Origin: Pseudomonas sp. FP1742
GTDB taxonomy: Bacteria; Pseudomonadota; Gammaproteobacteria; Pseudomonadales; Pseudomonadaceae
DNA length: 64,000 bases
Assembly (NCBI RefSeq): GCF_030687145.1
Contig: NZ_CP117460.1
Coordinates: 6,076,001 to 6,140,000 of the forward strand
Reading direction: 5' to 3'
Under the pieces are notes generated by a model. It had not been told where the DNA came from. It ran no database searches and saw only the letters and a list, made by a program, of their open reading frames with translations. Position 1 is the first letter of the stretch, and every line of letters begins with the position of its first letter. Position numbers and translations under genes: made by a program. Positions 1 to 9,833 of the stretch are shown here, piece by piece.

Positions 1-1179
1 AACTTCACCGACTGCTTCGGCAGCAGCAATGCCGAGCAAAAATTCGACGCCGCGCAGAAACGCTACGGCGCAGTGGCAACCAGCAAAGACATCAACTGGC
101 ATCAACACGATCCACGCTTCGACCTGGCGAAGAACCCCAACGAACTCAACCGCCACGGTTGGGTGGTGGAAATCGACCCGTTCGATCCGCAGTCGACGCC
201 GGTCAAACGCACCGCGCTGGGCCGCTTCAAACATGAAAACGCTGCCCTGGCCGAAACCAACGACGGTCGCGCCGTGGTGTACATGGGCGACGACGAACGT
301 GGCGAGTTCATCTACAAATTCGTCAGCCGCGACAAGATCAACCACAAAAACCCCAAGGCCAACCGCGACCTGCTGGATCACGGCACCTTGTACGTGGCGC
401 GTTTCGATGCGGGCGACGGCAATGCCGATCACCCCAAAGGCCAGGGCCAGTGGATCGAACTGACCCACGGCAAGAACGGCATCGACGCCAGCAGCGGTTT
501 TGCCGATCAGGCCGAAGTGCTGATTCATGCGCGCCTCGCCGCCAGCGTGGTGAGCGCCACGCGCATGGACCGCCCGGAATGGATCGTCGTCAGCCCCAAG
601 GACGGTCAGGTTTATTGCACCCTGACCAACAACGCCAAACGCGGCGAAGAAGGCCAACCGGTGGGCGGCCCGAACCCACGCGAGAAGAACGTCTACGGGC
701 AGATCCTGCGCTGGCGCACCGACCGCGACGATCACGGTTCGAATAGCTTTGCCTGGGACCTGTTTGTGGTCGCCGGCAACCCGGGCGTCCATGCGGGAAC
801 GCCGAAGGGCGGTTCGTCGAACATTACTCCGCAGAACATGTTCAACAGCCCGGACGGCCTGGGCTTCGACAGGGCTGGACGCTTGTGGATTCTGACCGAT
901 GGCGATACGAGCAACGCAGGAGATTTCGCCGGCATGGGCAATAACCAGATGCTGTGTGCCGACCCGATGACCGGCGAGATCCGTCGTTTCATGGTGGGGC
1001 CGGTGGGCTGTGAAGTGACGGGGATCAGCTTCTCGCCGGATCAGAAGACCTTGTTTGTCGGGATTCAGCATCCGGGGGAAAACGGCGGGTCGACATTCCC
1101 GGAACATCTGCCCAACGGCAAGCCGCGGTCTTCGGTGATGGCAATTACCCGCGAGGACGGCGGGATCGTCGGCGCCTGA
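1..1179 (+). CDS. PhoX-family phosphatase / DUF839 protein, 3' part
   Basis: The 5' end lies outside the window. The frame is open from base 1 and gives 392 residues before TGA. PhoX-family proteins are calcium- and iron-dependent phosphatases, usually exported by the Tat system, with a beta-propeller fold. What is seen here fits the C-terminal two thirds: the stretch around RMDRPEWIVVSPKDGQVYCT, the segment REKNVYGQILRW, and the propeller-like repeat SPDGLGFDRAGRLWILTDGD. The signal peptide cannot be checked because it is upstream. Full family members are about 600-700 residues, so roughly 60% is present. The gene is followed by a REP hairpin pair. The family call is from motif recall; the substrate is unknown. 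Confidence 0.85.
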   Translation, partial: NFTDCFGSSNAEQKFDAAQKRYGAVATSKDINWHQHDPRFDLAKNPNELNRHGWVVEIDPFDPQSTPVKRTALGRFKHENAALAETNDGRAVVYMGDDERGEFIYKFVSRDKINHKNPKANRDLLDHGTLYVARFDAGDGNADHPKGQGQWIELTHGKNGIDASSGFADQAEVLIHARLAASVVSATRMDRPEWIVVSPKDGQVYCTLTNNAKRGEEGQPVGGPNPREKNVYGQILRWRTDRDDHGSNSFAWDLFVVAGNPGVHAGTPKGGSSNITPQNMFNSPDGLGFDRAGRLWILTDGDTSNAGDFAGMGNNQMLCADPMTGEIRRFMVGPVGCEVTGISFSPDQKTLFVGIQHPGENGGSTFPEHLPNGKPRSSVMAITREDGGIVGA

Positions 1180-1188
1180 CAGGGCCTC

Positions 1189-1282
1189 TTCGCGGGCAAG
1201 CCTGCTCCCACATCGGATCTTTGGTGTGCAGACTATCTGTGACACACAGCAGATTACCTGTGGGAGCGGGCTTGCTCGCGAA
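1189..1282. repeat. REP pair, family A (inverted)
   Basis: Two inverted copies of the TGTGGGAGCGGGCTTGCTCG element are separated by about 46 bases. They lie between the PhoX-family stop and srkA. The left copy has two base changes. Confidence 0.85.
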
Positions 1283-1388
1283 AGCGTCATCCCAAACAAT
1301 ACTCATCTCAAGCCCACCCCCTAAAGAGGCCCCGTCTGCGCTACCATGCTTGGCCGGACGCGGCAGCCTGCCGCGCGCAGGAGTCAGC

Positions 1389-2363
1389 ATGGCCCACCCG
1401 TTTGAAACCCTCACCCCAGACCTCGTGCTCGATGCCGTCGAAAGCATCGGCTTTCTCAGCGACGCCCGTATTCTGGCGCTCAACAGCTACGAGAACCGTG
1501 TCTATCAGGTCGGCATCGAAGACTCCGAGCCGCTGATCGCCAAGTTTTACCGTCCACTGCGCTGGACCAACGAAGCGATTCTCGAAGAACACCAATTCAC
1601 CTTCGAACTCGCCGAGTGCGATATACCGGTGGTCGCGCCGCTGATCCACAACGATGAAAGCCTGCACGAACATGCCGGATTCCGTTTCACCCTGTTCCCG
1701 CGCCGGGGTGGTCGCGCACCGGAGCCGGGCAACCTCGATCAGCTGTATCGCCTGGGCCAACTGCTAGGTCGTCTGCATGCGGTCGGTGCTACAAAACCGT
1801 TCGAACACCGTGAAGTGCTTGGGGTGAAAAACTTCGGCCACGACTCACTGGCCACCTTGCTCGAAGGCAATTTCGTACCGCGCAGTCTGCTGCCGGCCTA
1901 CGAGTCCGTTGCCCGAGACTTGCTCAAGCGCGTGGAAGAGGTCTATCAGGCCACCCCGCACCAGAACATCCGCATACATGGCGATTGCCACCCCGGCAAC
2001 ATGATGTGCCGCGATGAAATGTTCCACATCGTCGACCTCGACGACTGCCGTATGGGCCCGGCGGTGCAGGATATCTGGATGATGCTGGCGGGTGACCGCC
2101 AGGAATGTCTGGGGCAATTGTCGGAACTGATGGACGGCTACAGCGAATTCCACGACTTCGACCCACGGGAACTGGCGCTGATCGAACCGCTGCGCGCCTT
2201 GCGGTTGATGCACTACAGCGCCTGGCTCGCCCGCCGCTGGGACGACCCGGCCTTCCCGCGCAGCTTTCCGTGGTTTGGTACCGAGCGCTATTGGGGTGAT
2301 CAGGTACTGGCGTTGCGTGAGCAATTGGCTGCGCTCAATGAAGAGCCATTGAAGTTGTTCTGA
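1389..2363 (+). CDS. srkA: Stress response kinase A (SrkA/YihE family)
   Basis: A 324-residue protein kinase of the aminoglycoside-phosphotransferase/choline-kinase fold. In E. coli, SrkA is a cytosolic Ser/Thr kinase that protects against stress-induced death linked to MazF. The catalytic loop HGDCHPGNMM (about residues 197-206) and the metal-binding segment IVDLDDCRMGPAVQD are both visible. The frame is open further upstream to 1221, but that part is REP sequence. The ATG at 1389 has AGGAG about 7 bases before it, and 324 residues is the usual Pseudomonas length. It stands alone between REP pairs. Confidence 0.9.
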   Translation: MAHPFETLTPDLVLDAVESIGFLSDARILALNSYENRVYQVGIEDSEPLIAKFYRPLRWTNEAILEEHQFTFELAECDIPVVAPLIHNDESLHEHAGFRFTLFPRRGGRAPEPGNLDQLYRLGQLLGRLHAVGATKPFEHREVLGVKNFGHDSLATLLEGNFVPRSLLPAYESVARDLLKRVEEVYQATPHQNIRIHGDCHPGNMMCRDEMFHIVDLDDCRMGPAVQDIWMMLAGDRQECLGQLSELMDGYSEFHDFDPRELALIEPLRALRLMHYSAWLARRWDDPAFPRSFPWFGTERYWGDQVLALREQLAALNEEPLKLF

Positions 2364-2378
2364 CAAACACAAATCCAA

Positions 2379-2468
2379 TGTGGGAGCGGGCTTGCTCGCG
2401 AATACGGTTTCACATTCAACAGAAATACTGACTGAATGACCGCTTTCGCGAGCAAGCCCGCTCCCACA
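2379..2468. repeat. REP pair, family A (inverted)
   Basis: Perfect inverted copies at 2379-2402 and 2445-2468, between srkA and rarD. Confidence 0.9.
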
Positions 2469-2538
2469 AGGTCCGCGACATGTCCCAACAAATCTCCTTA
2501 CAATCCCCTCTTTGTTAGCTGCCTAAGCAAGGATTCTC

Positions 2539-3426
2539 ATGCAAGCCGCCAACCCGCGTCGCGGGTACATTCTAGGCCTGAGTGCCTACATCATCTGGGG
2601 ATTGTTCCCGCTCTACTTCAAAGCCATCGCCAGCGTGCCCGCCGTGGAGATCATCATCCACCGAGTGCTGTGGTCCGCGCTGTTTGGCACGTTGTTGCTG
2701 CTCGTCTGGAAGCATCCCGGCTGGTGGCGCGAACTGCGTGAGAACCCGCGACGGCTGGCAGTCCTGGCGCTGAGTGGGACGCTGATCGCGGCCAACTGGC
2801 TGACCTACGTCTGGTCGGTGAACAACGGGCGCATGCTCGAAGCAAGCCTCGGTTACTACATCAACCCGCTGGTAAACGTGCTGTTGGGGATGCTGATCCT
2901 CGGCGAACGGCTGCGGCGCATGCAATGGATCGCGGTGGGCCTGGCGGCGGTCGGTGTCGCGCAGCAAGTGTGGCAGGTCGGCAGTCTGCCGTGGGTGTCG
3001 CTGGTGCTGGCATTGACCTTCGGCTTCTACGGCCTGATCCGCAAGCAGGCACCGGTCAAGGCGCTGCCGGGGCTGGTGGTGGAAACCTGGATGCTGGTGC
3101 CGATTGCGCTCGCCTGGTTGCTTTTCAACCCGACGGCGACCAGCGCGCAAGCCGCATTCTGGACCAGCTCCGAAGCCTGGTGGCTGGTAGCCGCCGGTCC
3201 GGTGACGCTGGTGCCGCTGGTGTGTTTCAACGCTGCCGCCCGGCACTTGCCCTACACAACCCTCGGATTTCTCCAGTACCTGGCGCCGACGCTGGTGTTG
3301 TTGCAAGCCGTTCTGCTGTTTGGTGAACACTTGTCGTCAAGCACGCTGGTGGCGTTCATCTTTATCTGGGCAGGTCTGGCGGTTTACAGCGTCGACGCGT
3401 GGATAAGTCTGCGTCGTCGCAGCTGA
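2539..3426 (+). CDS. rarD: RarD protein, EamA/DMT-superfamily transporter
   Basis: A 295-residue inner-membrane protein with ten predicted hydrophobic segments. It starts with the RarD-like stretch GYILGLSAYIIWGLFPLYFK. RarD belongs to the drug/metabolite transporter superfamily. It was named from a chloramphenicol-sensitivity locus, but its natural substrate is not settled. The two EamA halves are visible as an internal duplication of the membrane pattern. The ATG follows AAGGA at the right distance. It is convergent with the GcvR-like gene. Confidence 0.88.
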   Translation: MQAANPRRGYILGLSAYIIWGLFPLYFKAIASVPAVEIIIHRVLWSALFGTLLLLVWKHPGWWRELRENPRRLAVLALSGTLIAANWLTYVWSVNNGRMLEASLGYYINPLVNVLLGMLILGERLRRMQWIAVGLAAVGVAQQVWQVGSLPWVSLVLALTFGFYGLIRKQAPVKALPGLVVETWMLVPIALAWLLFNPTATSAQAAFWTSSEAWWLVAAGPVTLVPLVCFNAAARHLPYTTLGFLQYLAPTLVLLQAVLLFGEHLSSSTLVAFIFIWAGLAVYSVDAWISLRRRS

Positions 3427-3448
3427 TCAAAAAACATACAATTCTCTA

Positions 3449-3471
3449 CAGGCCACGTGTCACGTGGCCTG
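3449..3471. other. Near-perfect palindrome downstream of rarD
   Basis: CAGGCCACGTG and CACGTGGCCTG flank a single base, giving an 11-bp inverted repeat. It could act as a transcription end for rarD, but there is no T-run after it, so a protein-binding site is also possible. Confidence 0.45.
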
Positions 3472-3489
3472 CATCCATCCTTCCCAAGG

Positions 3490-3610
3490 TTATCCACAGC
3501 GTGATCCCCGGCGTTTGTGCGCAAGTCACTGAAACTGCTGGTTTTTTGATCAGATCCTGAAGAGCCCCGGCCGGCGTGGGCTGGCGGGGTGTCTCTACAG
3601 GTTATCCACA
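3490..3610. other. Two perfect DnaA-box 9-mers in the rarD/gcvR-like gap
   Basis: TTATCCACA occurs at 3490-3498 and 3602-3610 in the same orientation, 112 bases apart. Between them is a GC-rich imperfect hairpin (about 3559-3596). The 9-mer matches the R-type DnaA box consensus. Function is inferred from sequence only. Confidence 0.4.
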
Positions 3611-3641
3611 GGCAGGTGCACGTATAACTTGGATAACCTGC

Positions 3642-4160
3642 TCAAGGTTCGCTGCGCAGCACCAATTCGACCATCAGATCGTCCGCCAGGGTTTCCAGGC
3701 GCGATTGCAGCACCTCTAAAGACAACGTCAGGGGCACCGCAAGAATTGCCTCGGCATGGAACAGTGGCTCGCTGCTCATCGGCGCCGGACGCACTTCGGT
3801 CACCAGCCGCTCCAGACTCACCCCCTGCTCACTCAGCAGACGCGTAATGTCGCGCACAATGCCCGGACGATCATTGCCCACCAGTTCCATGGCAATCGGC
3901 TTCCAGGTGCAGGATTGTTCGATGCTGCTTTCGGCGATCATCACGCGGATGCCCTGGGTCGACAAACCCTGCAGGGCGTCTACCAGTTCATCATAAGCCT
4001 CCGCTGGCACACCCACCCGAAGAATCCCGGCAAACTGCCCGGCCATGCGCGACATGCGGCTCTCCAGCCAGTTGCCGCCGTGCTCGGCAATGCATTGGGC
4101 AATGCGCTCGACCTGCCCGGGCTTGTCCGGGGCGAATACCGTGAGTACGAGATGGTCCAT
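3642..4160 (-). CDS. GcvR-like glycine cleavage system regulatory protein (two ACT domains)
   Basis: A 172-residue cytosolic protein made of two ACT domains. The first begins DHLVLTVFAPDKPGQVERIA and the second MELVGNDRPGIVRDITRLLS. E. coli GcvR binds GcvA and represses the gcv operon when glycine is low. The Pseudomonas relatives are usually annotated as glycine cleavage system R proteins, but their role is not well tested. The start has AGAGGG about 7 bases upstream. It is slightly shorter than E. coli GcvR (190 residues). A glycine-sensing role would suit the betaine-to-glycine region further along, but that link is only inference. Confidence 0.8.
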   Translation of the reverse strand: MDHLVLTVFAPDKPGQVERIAQCIAEHGGNWLESRMSRMAGQFAGILRVGVPAEAYDELVDALQGLSTQGIRVMIAESSIEQSCTWKPIAMELVGNDRPGIVRDITRLLSEQGVSLERLVTEVRPAPMSSEPLFHAEAILAVPLTLSLEVLQSRLETLADDLMVELVLRSEP

Positions 4161-4220
4161 GGCGCAGCCCTCTTGTCATGACTTTTGTTATGGAAAGGCA
4201 AGTATAGGCAAGAGGCTGGT

Positions 4221-4341
4221 TGTGGCGAGGGGGCTTGCCCCCGTTGGTTCGCGAAGCGGCCCCTTGAGTTTCTCCAGCGTATTCGCATCAGGCGATCTAC
4301 GACTGCTTCGCAGCCGAACGGGGGCAAGCCCCCTCGCCACA
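4221..4341. repeat. REP pair, family B (inverted)
   Basis: TGGCGAGGGGGCTTGCCCCC and its inverse, with GCTTCGCAGCC side arms. The pair lies in the 580-base gap before glcB. The rest of the gap (4380-4741) is AT-richer and presumably holds the glcB promoter; no further gene is seen. Confidence 0.85.
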
Positions 4342-4741
4342 AAAGCCCCATCTCCATAGCAGGGCATCGAAGATCATGTGTACAAGTTTTTATATTTAAC
4401 TGGAACAATCCAATAGTTTTTTGAGAACATCCCGTGCCCCGACGTGACTGCAATGCGTCATGGGGTCGCAGAACGACGTAATTAGTCTAATTTTCACAAC
4501 CGCAATTCATCATGTAGTATGCCGCAGCGCGCACTACATAACGTTGGATCGATGTCTGCCGCAGGCACACTCGCAACCCGGAAAGCCCCGTCAGCAAGGC
4601 CGCAATGCCGTTGATCGGATCGAACCCAGCCGCCAGCAATGGCATGTACTGGTAGAAGGGTTTGTGGTTTAAATGGCCAGAGGCTTCATTGTTAAATTGA
4701 AGAGCTGAAAAGCGAAATAGCTGAGCAGAGTGAGGCAAGCA

Positions 4742-6919
4742 ATGACTGAACACGTTCAAGTCGGTGGCCTGCAGGTCGCCAAAGTCCTGTTCGACTTCGT
4801 GAACAACGAAGCCATTCCCGGTACCGGCCTCACCGCCGACACGTTCTGGGCCGGTGCCGACAAGGTCATCCATGACCTGGCACCGAAGAACAAAGCCCTA
4901 CTCGCCAAACGCGATGATTTCCAGGCACGCATCGATGCCTGGCACCAGGCTCGTGCAGGTGTTGCGCACGATGCGGTGGCCTACAAAGCCTTCCTGCAAG
5001 ACATCGGTTATCTGCTGCCAGAAGCGGCCGATTTCCAGGCAACGACACAAAACGTCGATGACGAAATCGCCCGCATGGCCGGTCCACAGTTGGTGGTGCC
5101 GGTGATGAACGCCCGTTTCGCGCTCAACGCCTCGAACGCCCGCTGGGGTTCGCTGTACGACGCGCTCTACGGCACTGACGCCATCAGCGAAGCGGACGGC
5201 GCGGAAAAAGGCAAAGGCTACAACAAGGTACGTGGCGACAAGGTCATCGCCTTCGCCCGCGCCTTCCTCGACGAAGCCGCGCCACTGGCCGCTGGCTCCC
5301 ACGTCGACTCCACCGGCTACAAAATCGTAGACGGCAAACTGGTGGTCGCCCTCAAAGGTGGCAGCAACACCGGCCTGCACAACGATGCTCAACTGATCGG
5401 TTTCCACGGCGATGCGGCGGCTCCGACCGCGATCCTGCTGAAGAACAACGGCCTGCACTTCGAAATTCAGATCGATGCCAGCACCCCGGTCGGCCAAACC
5501 GATGCCGCCGGTGTCAAAGACATCCTGATGGAAGCCGCGTTGACCACCATCATGGACTGCGAAGACTCGGTTGCCGCGGTCGATGCCGATGACAAAGTGG
5601 TGATCTACCGCAATTGGCTCGGCCTGATGAAGGGCGATCTGTCGGAAGAAGTCTCAAAGGGCGGTCAGACCTTTACCCGCACCATGAACGCCGACCGCAC
5701 CTACACCGCCCTCGACGGTAGCGAACTGAGCCTGCACGGTCGCTCGCTGTTGTTCGTGCGCAACGTCGGTCACCTGATGACCATCGACGCGATCCTCGAC
5801 AAAGACGGCAACGAAGTGCCGGAAGGCATTCTCGACGGTCTGGTGACTTGCCTCGCGGCGATCCACAGCCTCAATGGCAACAGCTCGCGCAAGAACAGCC
5901 GCACCGGCTCGGTCTACATCGTGAAGCCGAAGATGCACGGCCCGGAGGAAGCCGCGTTCACCAACGAGCTGTTCGGTCGCATCGAAGACGTCCTCGGCCT
6001 GCCGCGCAATACGCTGAAAGTCGGGATCATGGACGAGGAGCGCCGTACCACGGTCAACCTCAAGGCCTGCATCAAGGCTGCCAGCGAGCGCGTAGTGTTC
6101 ATCAACACCGGTTTCCTCGACCGCACGGGCGATGAAATCCACACCTCCATGGAAGCCGGCCCGATGGTGCGCAAGGCCGACATGAAGGCCGAGAAGTGGA
6201 TCAGTGCCTACGAGAACTGGAACGTCGACATCGGTTTGAGCACCGGCCTGCAAGGTCGCGCCCAGATCGGTAAAGGCATGTGGGCCATGCCCGATCTGAT
6301 GGCGGCGATGCTCGAACAAAAAATCGCTCACCCATTGGCCGGTGCCAACACCGCCTGGGTTCCATCGCCGACCGCTGCTGCGCTGCACGCGTTGCATTAC
6401 CACAAGGTCGACGTGTTCGCCCGTCAGGCCGAACTGGCCAAACGTGCGCGTGCTTCGCTGGACGACATCCTGACTATCCCGTTGGCCGTCAACCCGAGCT
6501 GGACCGCGGAACAGATCAAGAACGAACTGGACAACAACGCCCAGGGCATCCTTGGTTACGTGGTGCGCTGGATCGACCAGGGCGTAGGTTGCTCGAAAGT
6601 GCCGGACATCAACGACATCGGCCTGATGGAAGACCGTGCGACGCTGCGTATTTCCAGCCAGCACATCGCCAACTGGCTGCGCCACGGCATCGTCACTGAA
6701 GATCAAGTGATGGAAAGCCTCAAGCGCATGGCGCCAGTGGTTGACCGCCAAAACGCCAACGATCCGCTGTACCGCCCGCTGGCACCGAACTTCGACAGCA
6801 ACATCGCCTTCCAGGCGGCGGTCGAACTGGTGGTTGAAGGCACTAAACAGCCGAACGGCTACACCGAGCCGGTTCTGCATCGTCGTCGTCGCGAGTTCAA
6901 GGCTGCCAACGGCCTTTGA
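4742..6919 (+). CDS. glcB: Malate synthase G
   Basis: A 725-residue cytosolic enzyme that condenses glyoxylate with acetyl-CoA to malate, in the glyoxylate bypass and glycolate use. Expected catalytic residues are present: the Arg in [15 protein letters not shown] (about 340), the metal-binding Glu in [12 protein letters not shown] (about 432), the Asp in [15 protein letters not shown] (about 459), the Cys in [10 protein letters not shown] (about 616) and the catalytic Asp in [11 protein letters not shown] (631). Length matches the 723-725 residues of the family. An upstream in-frame GTG at 4730 exists, but the ATG at 4742 gives the standard N-terminus [13 protein letters not shown] strong terminator follows. 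Confidence 0.97.
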   Translation: MTEHVQVGGLQVAKVLFDFVNNEAIPGTGLTADTFWAGADKVIHDLAPKNKALLAKRDDFQARIDAWHQARAGVAHDAVAYKAFLQDIGYLLPEAADFQATTQNVDDEIARMAGPQLVVPVMNARFALNASNARWGSLYDALYGTDAISEADGAEKGKGYNKVRGDKVIAFARAFLDEAAPLAAGSHVDSTGYKIVDGKLVVALKGGSNTGLHNDAQLIGFHGDAAAPTAILLKNNGLHFEIQIDASTPVGQTDAAGVKDILMEAALTTIMDCEDSVAAVDADDKVVIYRNWLGLMKGDLSEEVSKGGQTFTRTMNADRTYTALDGSELSLHGRSLLFVRNVGHLMTIDAILDKDGNEVPEGILDGLVTCLAAIHSLNGNSSRKNSRTGSVYIVKPKMHGPEEAAFTNELFGRIEDVLGLPRNTLKVGIMDEERRTTVNLKACIKAASERVVFINTGFLDRTGDEIHTSMEAGPMVRKADMKAEKWISAYENWNVDIGLSTGLQGRAQIGKGMWAMPDLMAAMLEQKIAHPLAGANTAWVPSPTAAALHALHYHKVDVFARQAELAKRARASLDDILTIPLAVNPSWTAEQIKNELDNNAQGILGYVVRWIDQGVGCSKVPDINDIGLMEDRATLRISSQHIANWLRHGIVTEDQVMESLKRMAPVVDRQNANDPLYRPLAPNFDSNIAFQAAVELVVEGTKQPNGYTEPVLHRRRREFKAANGL

Positions 6920-6941
6920 GTAAACGCTGACACCGGACGTG

Positions 6942-6973
6942 AAAAAGCCCTGATCGAGAGATCAGGGCTTTTT
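6942..6973 (+). terminator. Intrinsic terminator of glcB
   Basis: A perfect 14-bp stem, AAAAAGCCCTGATC with GATCAGGGCTTTTT, around a GAGA loop. It ends in a T-run 22 bases after the glcB stop. It is symmetric enough to work in both directions. Confidence 0.93.
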
Positions 6974-7035
6974 CATTTACGCTGTCTCTTCCTGAAATAG
7001 GTTCACACCTGTTTCAGGACTAGACATGCAATTCC

Positions 7036-7155
7036 TGTGGTGAGGGGGCTTGCCCCCGTTGGGTTGCGAAGCAGCCCCATACATTCTTTCGTACACCGCA
7101 TCGGCAGAATCTACGACTGCTGCGCAGCCGAACGGGGGCAAGCCCCCTCGCCACA
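7036..7155. repeat. REP pair, family B (inverted)
   Basis: Inverted copies at about 7036-7079 and 7112-7155 between glcB and the response regulator, which point towards each other. Confidence 0.85.
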
Positions 7156-7180
7156 AAAGCTGCCAACCTGGAAGTCCGCG

Positions 7181-7627
7181 CTACACATCCATCCCCAGCT
7201 CATGCTTGACCAACTCAAGCAATTTTTCGCTATTGATGGGCTTGAGCAAAAAGTCCACGACGTGCAAATGCATGGCTTCGATCGCATCCTTCACGTCGGC
7301 ATCGCCGGAAACGATGATGATCGGCAACGCCGCGCGTGGCGATTCCCGCACCAGACGGATCAGTTCCAGGCCATCGACGTGCCCCATCCGCAGATCGGTA
7401 ATCACCAGGCCGATCGATGGTTTGGTCTCAAGCAATTTGAGCGCCGTTTCGCCGCTGGCCGCCGTCATGCAGTGAATGCCATCCAGACCCAGAATTTCCG
7501 ACAGCAACTCCCTGGCATCCTTATCGTCATCGACGATAAGTACCCGCTGCGGCGGCAAGTCAGGTTCCAACATGACGGCACTGAGCGCTTCGCGCTCGGC
7601 ATCACTCAAAATATCGTGGTCGGACAT
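7181..7627 (-). CDS. Response regulator (single receiver domain)
   Basis: A 148-residue protein that is almost only a CheY-like receiver. The acidic pocket is in QRVLIVDDDKDARELL, the phospho-acceptor Asp in GLVITDLRMGHVDGLE, and the conserved Lys in DFLLKPINSEKLLEL. There is no output domain, so it probably works by protein contact. The chosen ATG at 7627 has TTGAGAA about 5 bases upstream. An in-frame ATG at 7675 would add 16 residues but has a weaker ribosome site. It is divergent from the DUF294 gene, and no histidine kinase lies beside it. Confidence 0.85.
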   Translation of the reverse strand: MSDHDILSDAEREALSAVMLEPDLPPQRVLIVDDDKDARELLSEILGLDGIHCMTAASGETALKLLETKPSIGLVITDLRMGHVDGLELIRLVRESPRAALPIIIVSGDADVKDAIEAMHLHVVDFLLKPINSEKLLELVKHELGMDV

Positions 7628-7892
7628 AGCGTTCTCAACATTTTCGATTCGATCCCTGACACAGTGGTCTGACATCGCTCAGAAGAGCTTCAATGTGCAC
7701 TTCGTCGGAAACTTTTCCAATAGACAATGTAGGAGGCTTTTCCCACAGTTGTGTCAGACATTTCCCATATTTTGGCCGCTGAACTGCCTACCTAGACTTA
7801 CGTCCAATGGGCACCCTGCCCGCAGGGGTCGACCATGCCTGGAACGATCTGAAACAACGATCCGACACAACAATCAGAAAAAGACTGCGGTA

Positions 7893-9833
7893 ATGGTTAT
7901 GAGTAAAGCGGACGCCTTCACCCAGGCAGGGAAAACCGCGGTATTGCAGAACATCCAGGGCACTTTGCAATTCCTCCAGCGTTTCCCGCCGTTCAATCAG
8001 ATGGAAAACGCCCACCTGGTCTATCTGGTGGAACAATGCCAGCTGCGTTTTTATGCCCCCGGCGAGAGCATCATCAAACCCGCCGATGGCCCCGTTGAAC
8101 ATTTCTACATCGTCAAACAGGGCCGGGTCGTCGGCGAGCGACCGCATACGGCCAAGGGCGGCACCGAAACAACCTTCGAAATCACCACCGGCGAGTGCTT
8201 TCCCCTCGCCGCGCTGCTGGGCGAGCGTGCCACCCGCACCGAACATCTGGCGGCCGAAGATACCTTTTGCCTACAGCTGAACAAGTTGGCGTTCATCAAA
8301 CTGTTCGCTCTTTCCAGCCCGTTTCGCGACTTTGCCCTACGCGGTGTCAGCAGTTTGCTGGATCAGGTCAATCAGCAAGTCCAGCAAAAAGCCGTGGAAA
8401 CCCTAGGCACCCAGTATTCGCTCAATACCCGGCTCGGCGAATTGGCCATGCGGCACCCGGTGACCTGCAGCCCGATCACACCCCTGCGTGAAGCGGTGAC
8501 GCTGATGCACGATCAGCAAGTCGGCAGCATTGTGGTGGTCAATGAGCAAAAGGCGCCGCTGGGCATTTTCACCCTGCGCGACTTGCGGCATGTGGTGGCC
8601 AACGGCACCAGCGATTTCAATGAATCCATCGAGCGGCACATGACCCCGGCGCCGTTTTACCTGACGCCGGATCACAGCGCCTTCGACGCAGCGATCGCCA
8701 TGACCGAGCGACACATCGCCCACGTCTGTCTGGTCAAGGATCAGCGCTTGTGCGGTGTGGTCTCGGAACGCGACCTGTTTTCCCTGCAAAGGGTCGATCT
8801 GGTGCACCTGGCGCGGACCATTCGCAGTGCCCAACGGGTGGAAAACCTGGTGGCGATGCGCGGCGAAATCGGCCAGTTGGTCGAGCGGATGCTGGCCCAT
8901 GGCGCGTCCTCGACGCAGATCACCCATATCATCACCCTGCTCAACGACCACACCGTGTGCCGGGTGATCGAACTGGTGCTCGCAGAGAAAGGTGACCCTG
9001 GCGTGCCGTTCAGTTGGCTGTGTTTCGGCAGCGAAGGCCGCCGCGAGCAAACGCTGTACACCGATCAGGACAACGGCATTCTGTTCGAAGCCCGCGATGC
9101 GGCTCACGCCGCCGAGATCCGCGGCAAGCTGTTGCCCATCGCCCAGCAGATCAATCAGAACCTGGCGCTGTGCGGCTTCACCCTGTGCAAAGGCAACATC
9201 ATGGCCGGCAACCCCGAGCTGTGTTTGTCCCGAGTCGAATGGGCGCGACGCTTTGCGGCGTTTATCCGCGAGGCGACCCCGGAAAACCTGCTGGGATCGA
9301 GCATCTACTTCGACCTGCGCGTGGTCTGGGGCGATGAGCGGGGCTGCGAACAACTGCGCCGGGGCATTCTCGATCAGGTCGGCGACAACCGGTTGTTCCA
9401 GCGCATGATGGCCGAGAACGCCCTGCGCAACCGTCCGCCCGTGGGGCGTTTCCGTGAATTCGTGCTGGCGCGCAAGAATGGCGAGAAAGCCACCCTCGAC
9501 CTGAAACTCCAGGGCCTGACGCCATTCGTCGACGGCGCGCGAGTGCTGGCCCTGGCCCACGGCATCGACGCCAACAATACCCTGGAGCGCTTTCGCCAAC
9601 TGGTGGAAAAAGAAGTCATCGAACAGCTGGACGGCGCGGCCTATGAAGAGGCGTATCACTTCATCCAGCAAACCCGCATGCAGCAACATCAGCTACAGAC
9701 CCGAGAGAACTTGCCCTACTCCAACCGCGTCGATCCCGACAGCCTCAATCATCTGGACCGACGCATCCTGCGAGAATCCCTGCGCCAGGCCCAACGCCTG
9801 CAAAGCAGCCTGACCCTGCGGTATCAGCTATGA
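7893..9833 (+). CDS. cNMP-binding/CBS/DUF294 nucleotidyltransferase-like protein
   Basis: A protein of about 646 residues with four parts in order: a cyclic-nucleotide-binding-like domain (about 20-150), a CBS-domain pair (about 180-300), a DUF294 nucleotidyltransferase core with CFGSEGRREQTLYTDQDNG (about 373-391), and a DUF294 C-terminal helical domain. The G-S and D-x-D pattern of the core suggests a uridylyltransferase-like fold. The substrate is unknown. ATG codons at 7893 and 7899 are both possible; neither has a clear Shine-Dalgarno site. Its stop overlaps the start of the exonuclease gene by four bases (ATGA), so the two are translationally coupled. An adenylate- or cAMP-sensing role is inference. 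Confidence 0.85.
   Translation: MVMSKADAFTQAGKTAVLQNIQGTLQFLQRFPPFNQMENAHLVYLVEQCQLRFYAPGESIIKPADGPVEHFYIVKQGRVVGERPHTAKGGTETTFEITTGECFPLAALLGERATRTEHLAAEDTFCLQLNKLAFIKLFALSSPFRDFALRGVSSLLDQVNQQVQQKAVETLGTQYSLNTRLGELAMRHPVTCSPITPLREAVTLMHDQQVGSIVVVNEQKAPLGIFTLRDLRHVVANGTSDFNESIERHMTPAPFYLTPDHSAFDAAIAMTERHIAHVCLVKDQRLCGVVSERDLFSLQRVDLVHLARTIRSAQRVENLVAMRGEIGQLVERMLAHGASSTQITHIITLLNDHTVCRVIELVLAEKGDPGVPFSWLCFGSEGRREQTLYTDQDNGILFEARDAAHAAEIRGKLLPIAQQINQNLALCGFTLCKGNIMAGNPELCLSRVEWARRFAAFIREATPENLLGSSIYFDLRVVWGDERGCEQLRRGILDQVGDNRLFQRMMAENALRNRPPVGRFREFVLARKNGEKATLDLKLQGLTPFVDGARVLALAHGIDANNTLERFRQLVEKEVIEQLDGAAYEEAYHFIQQTRMQQHQLQTRENLPYSNRVDPDSLNHLDRRILRESLRQAQRLQSSLTLRYQL

Noticed and set aside
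1221..1388. N-terminal extension of SrkA
   Set aside because: The added sequence is REP-derived (contains the GAGLLAKAS peptide typical of translated REPs).
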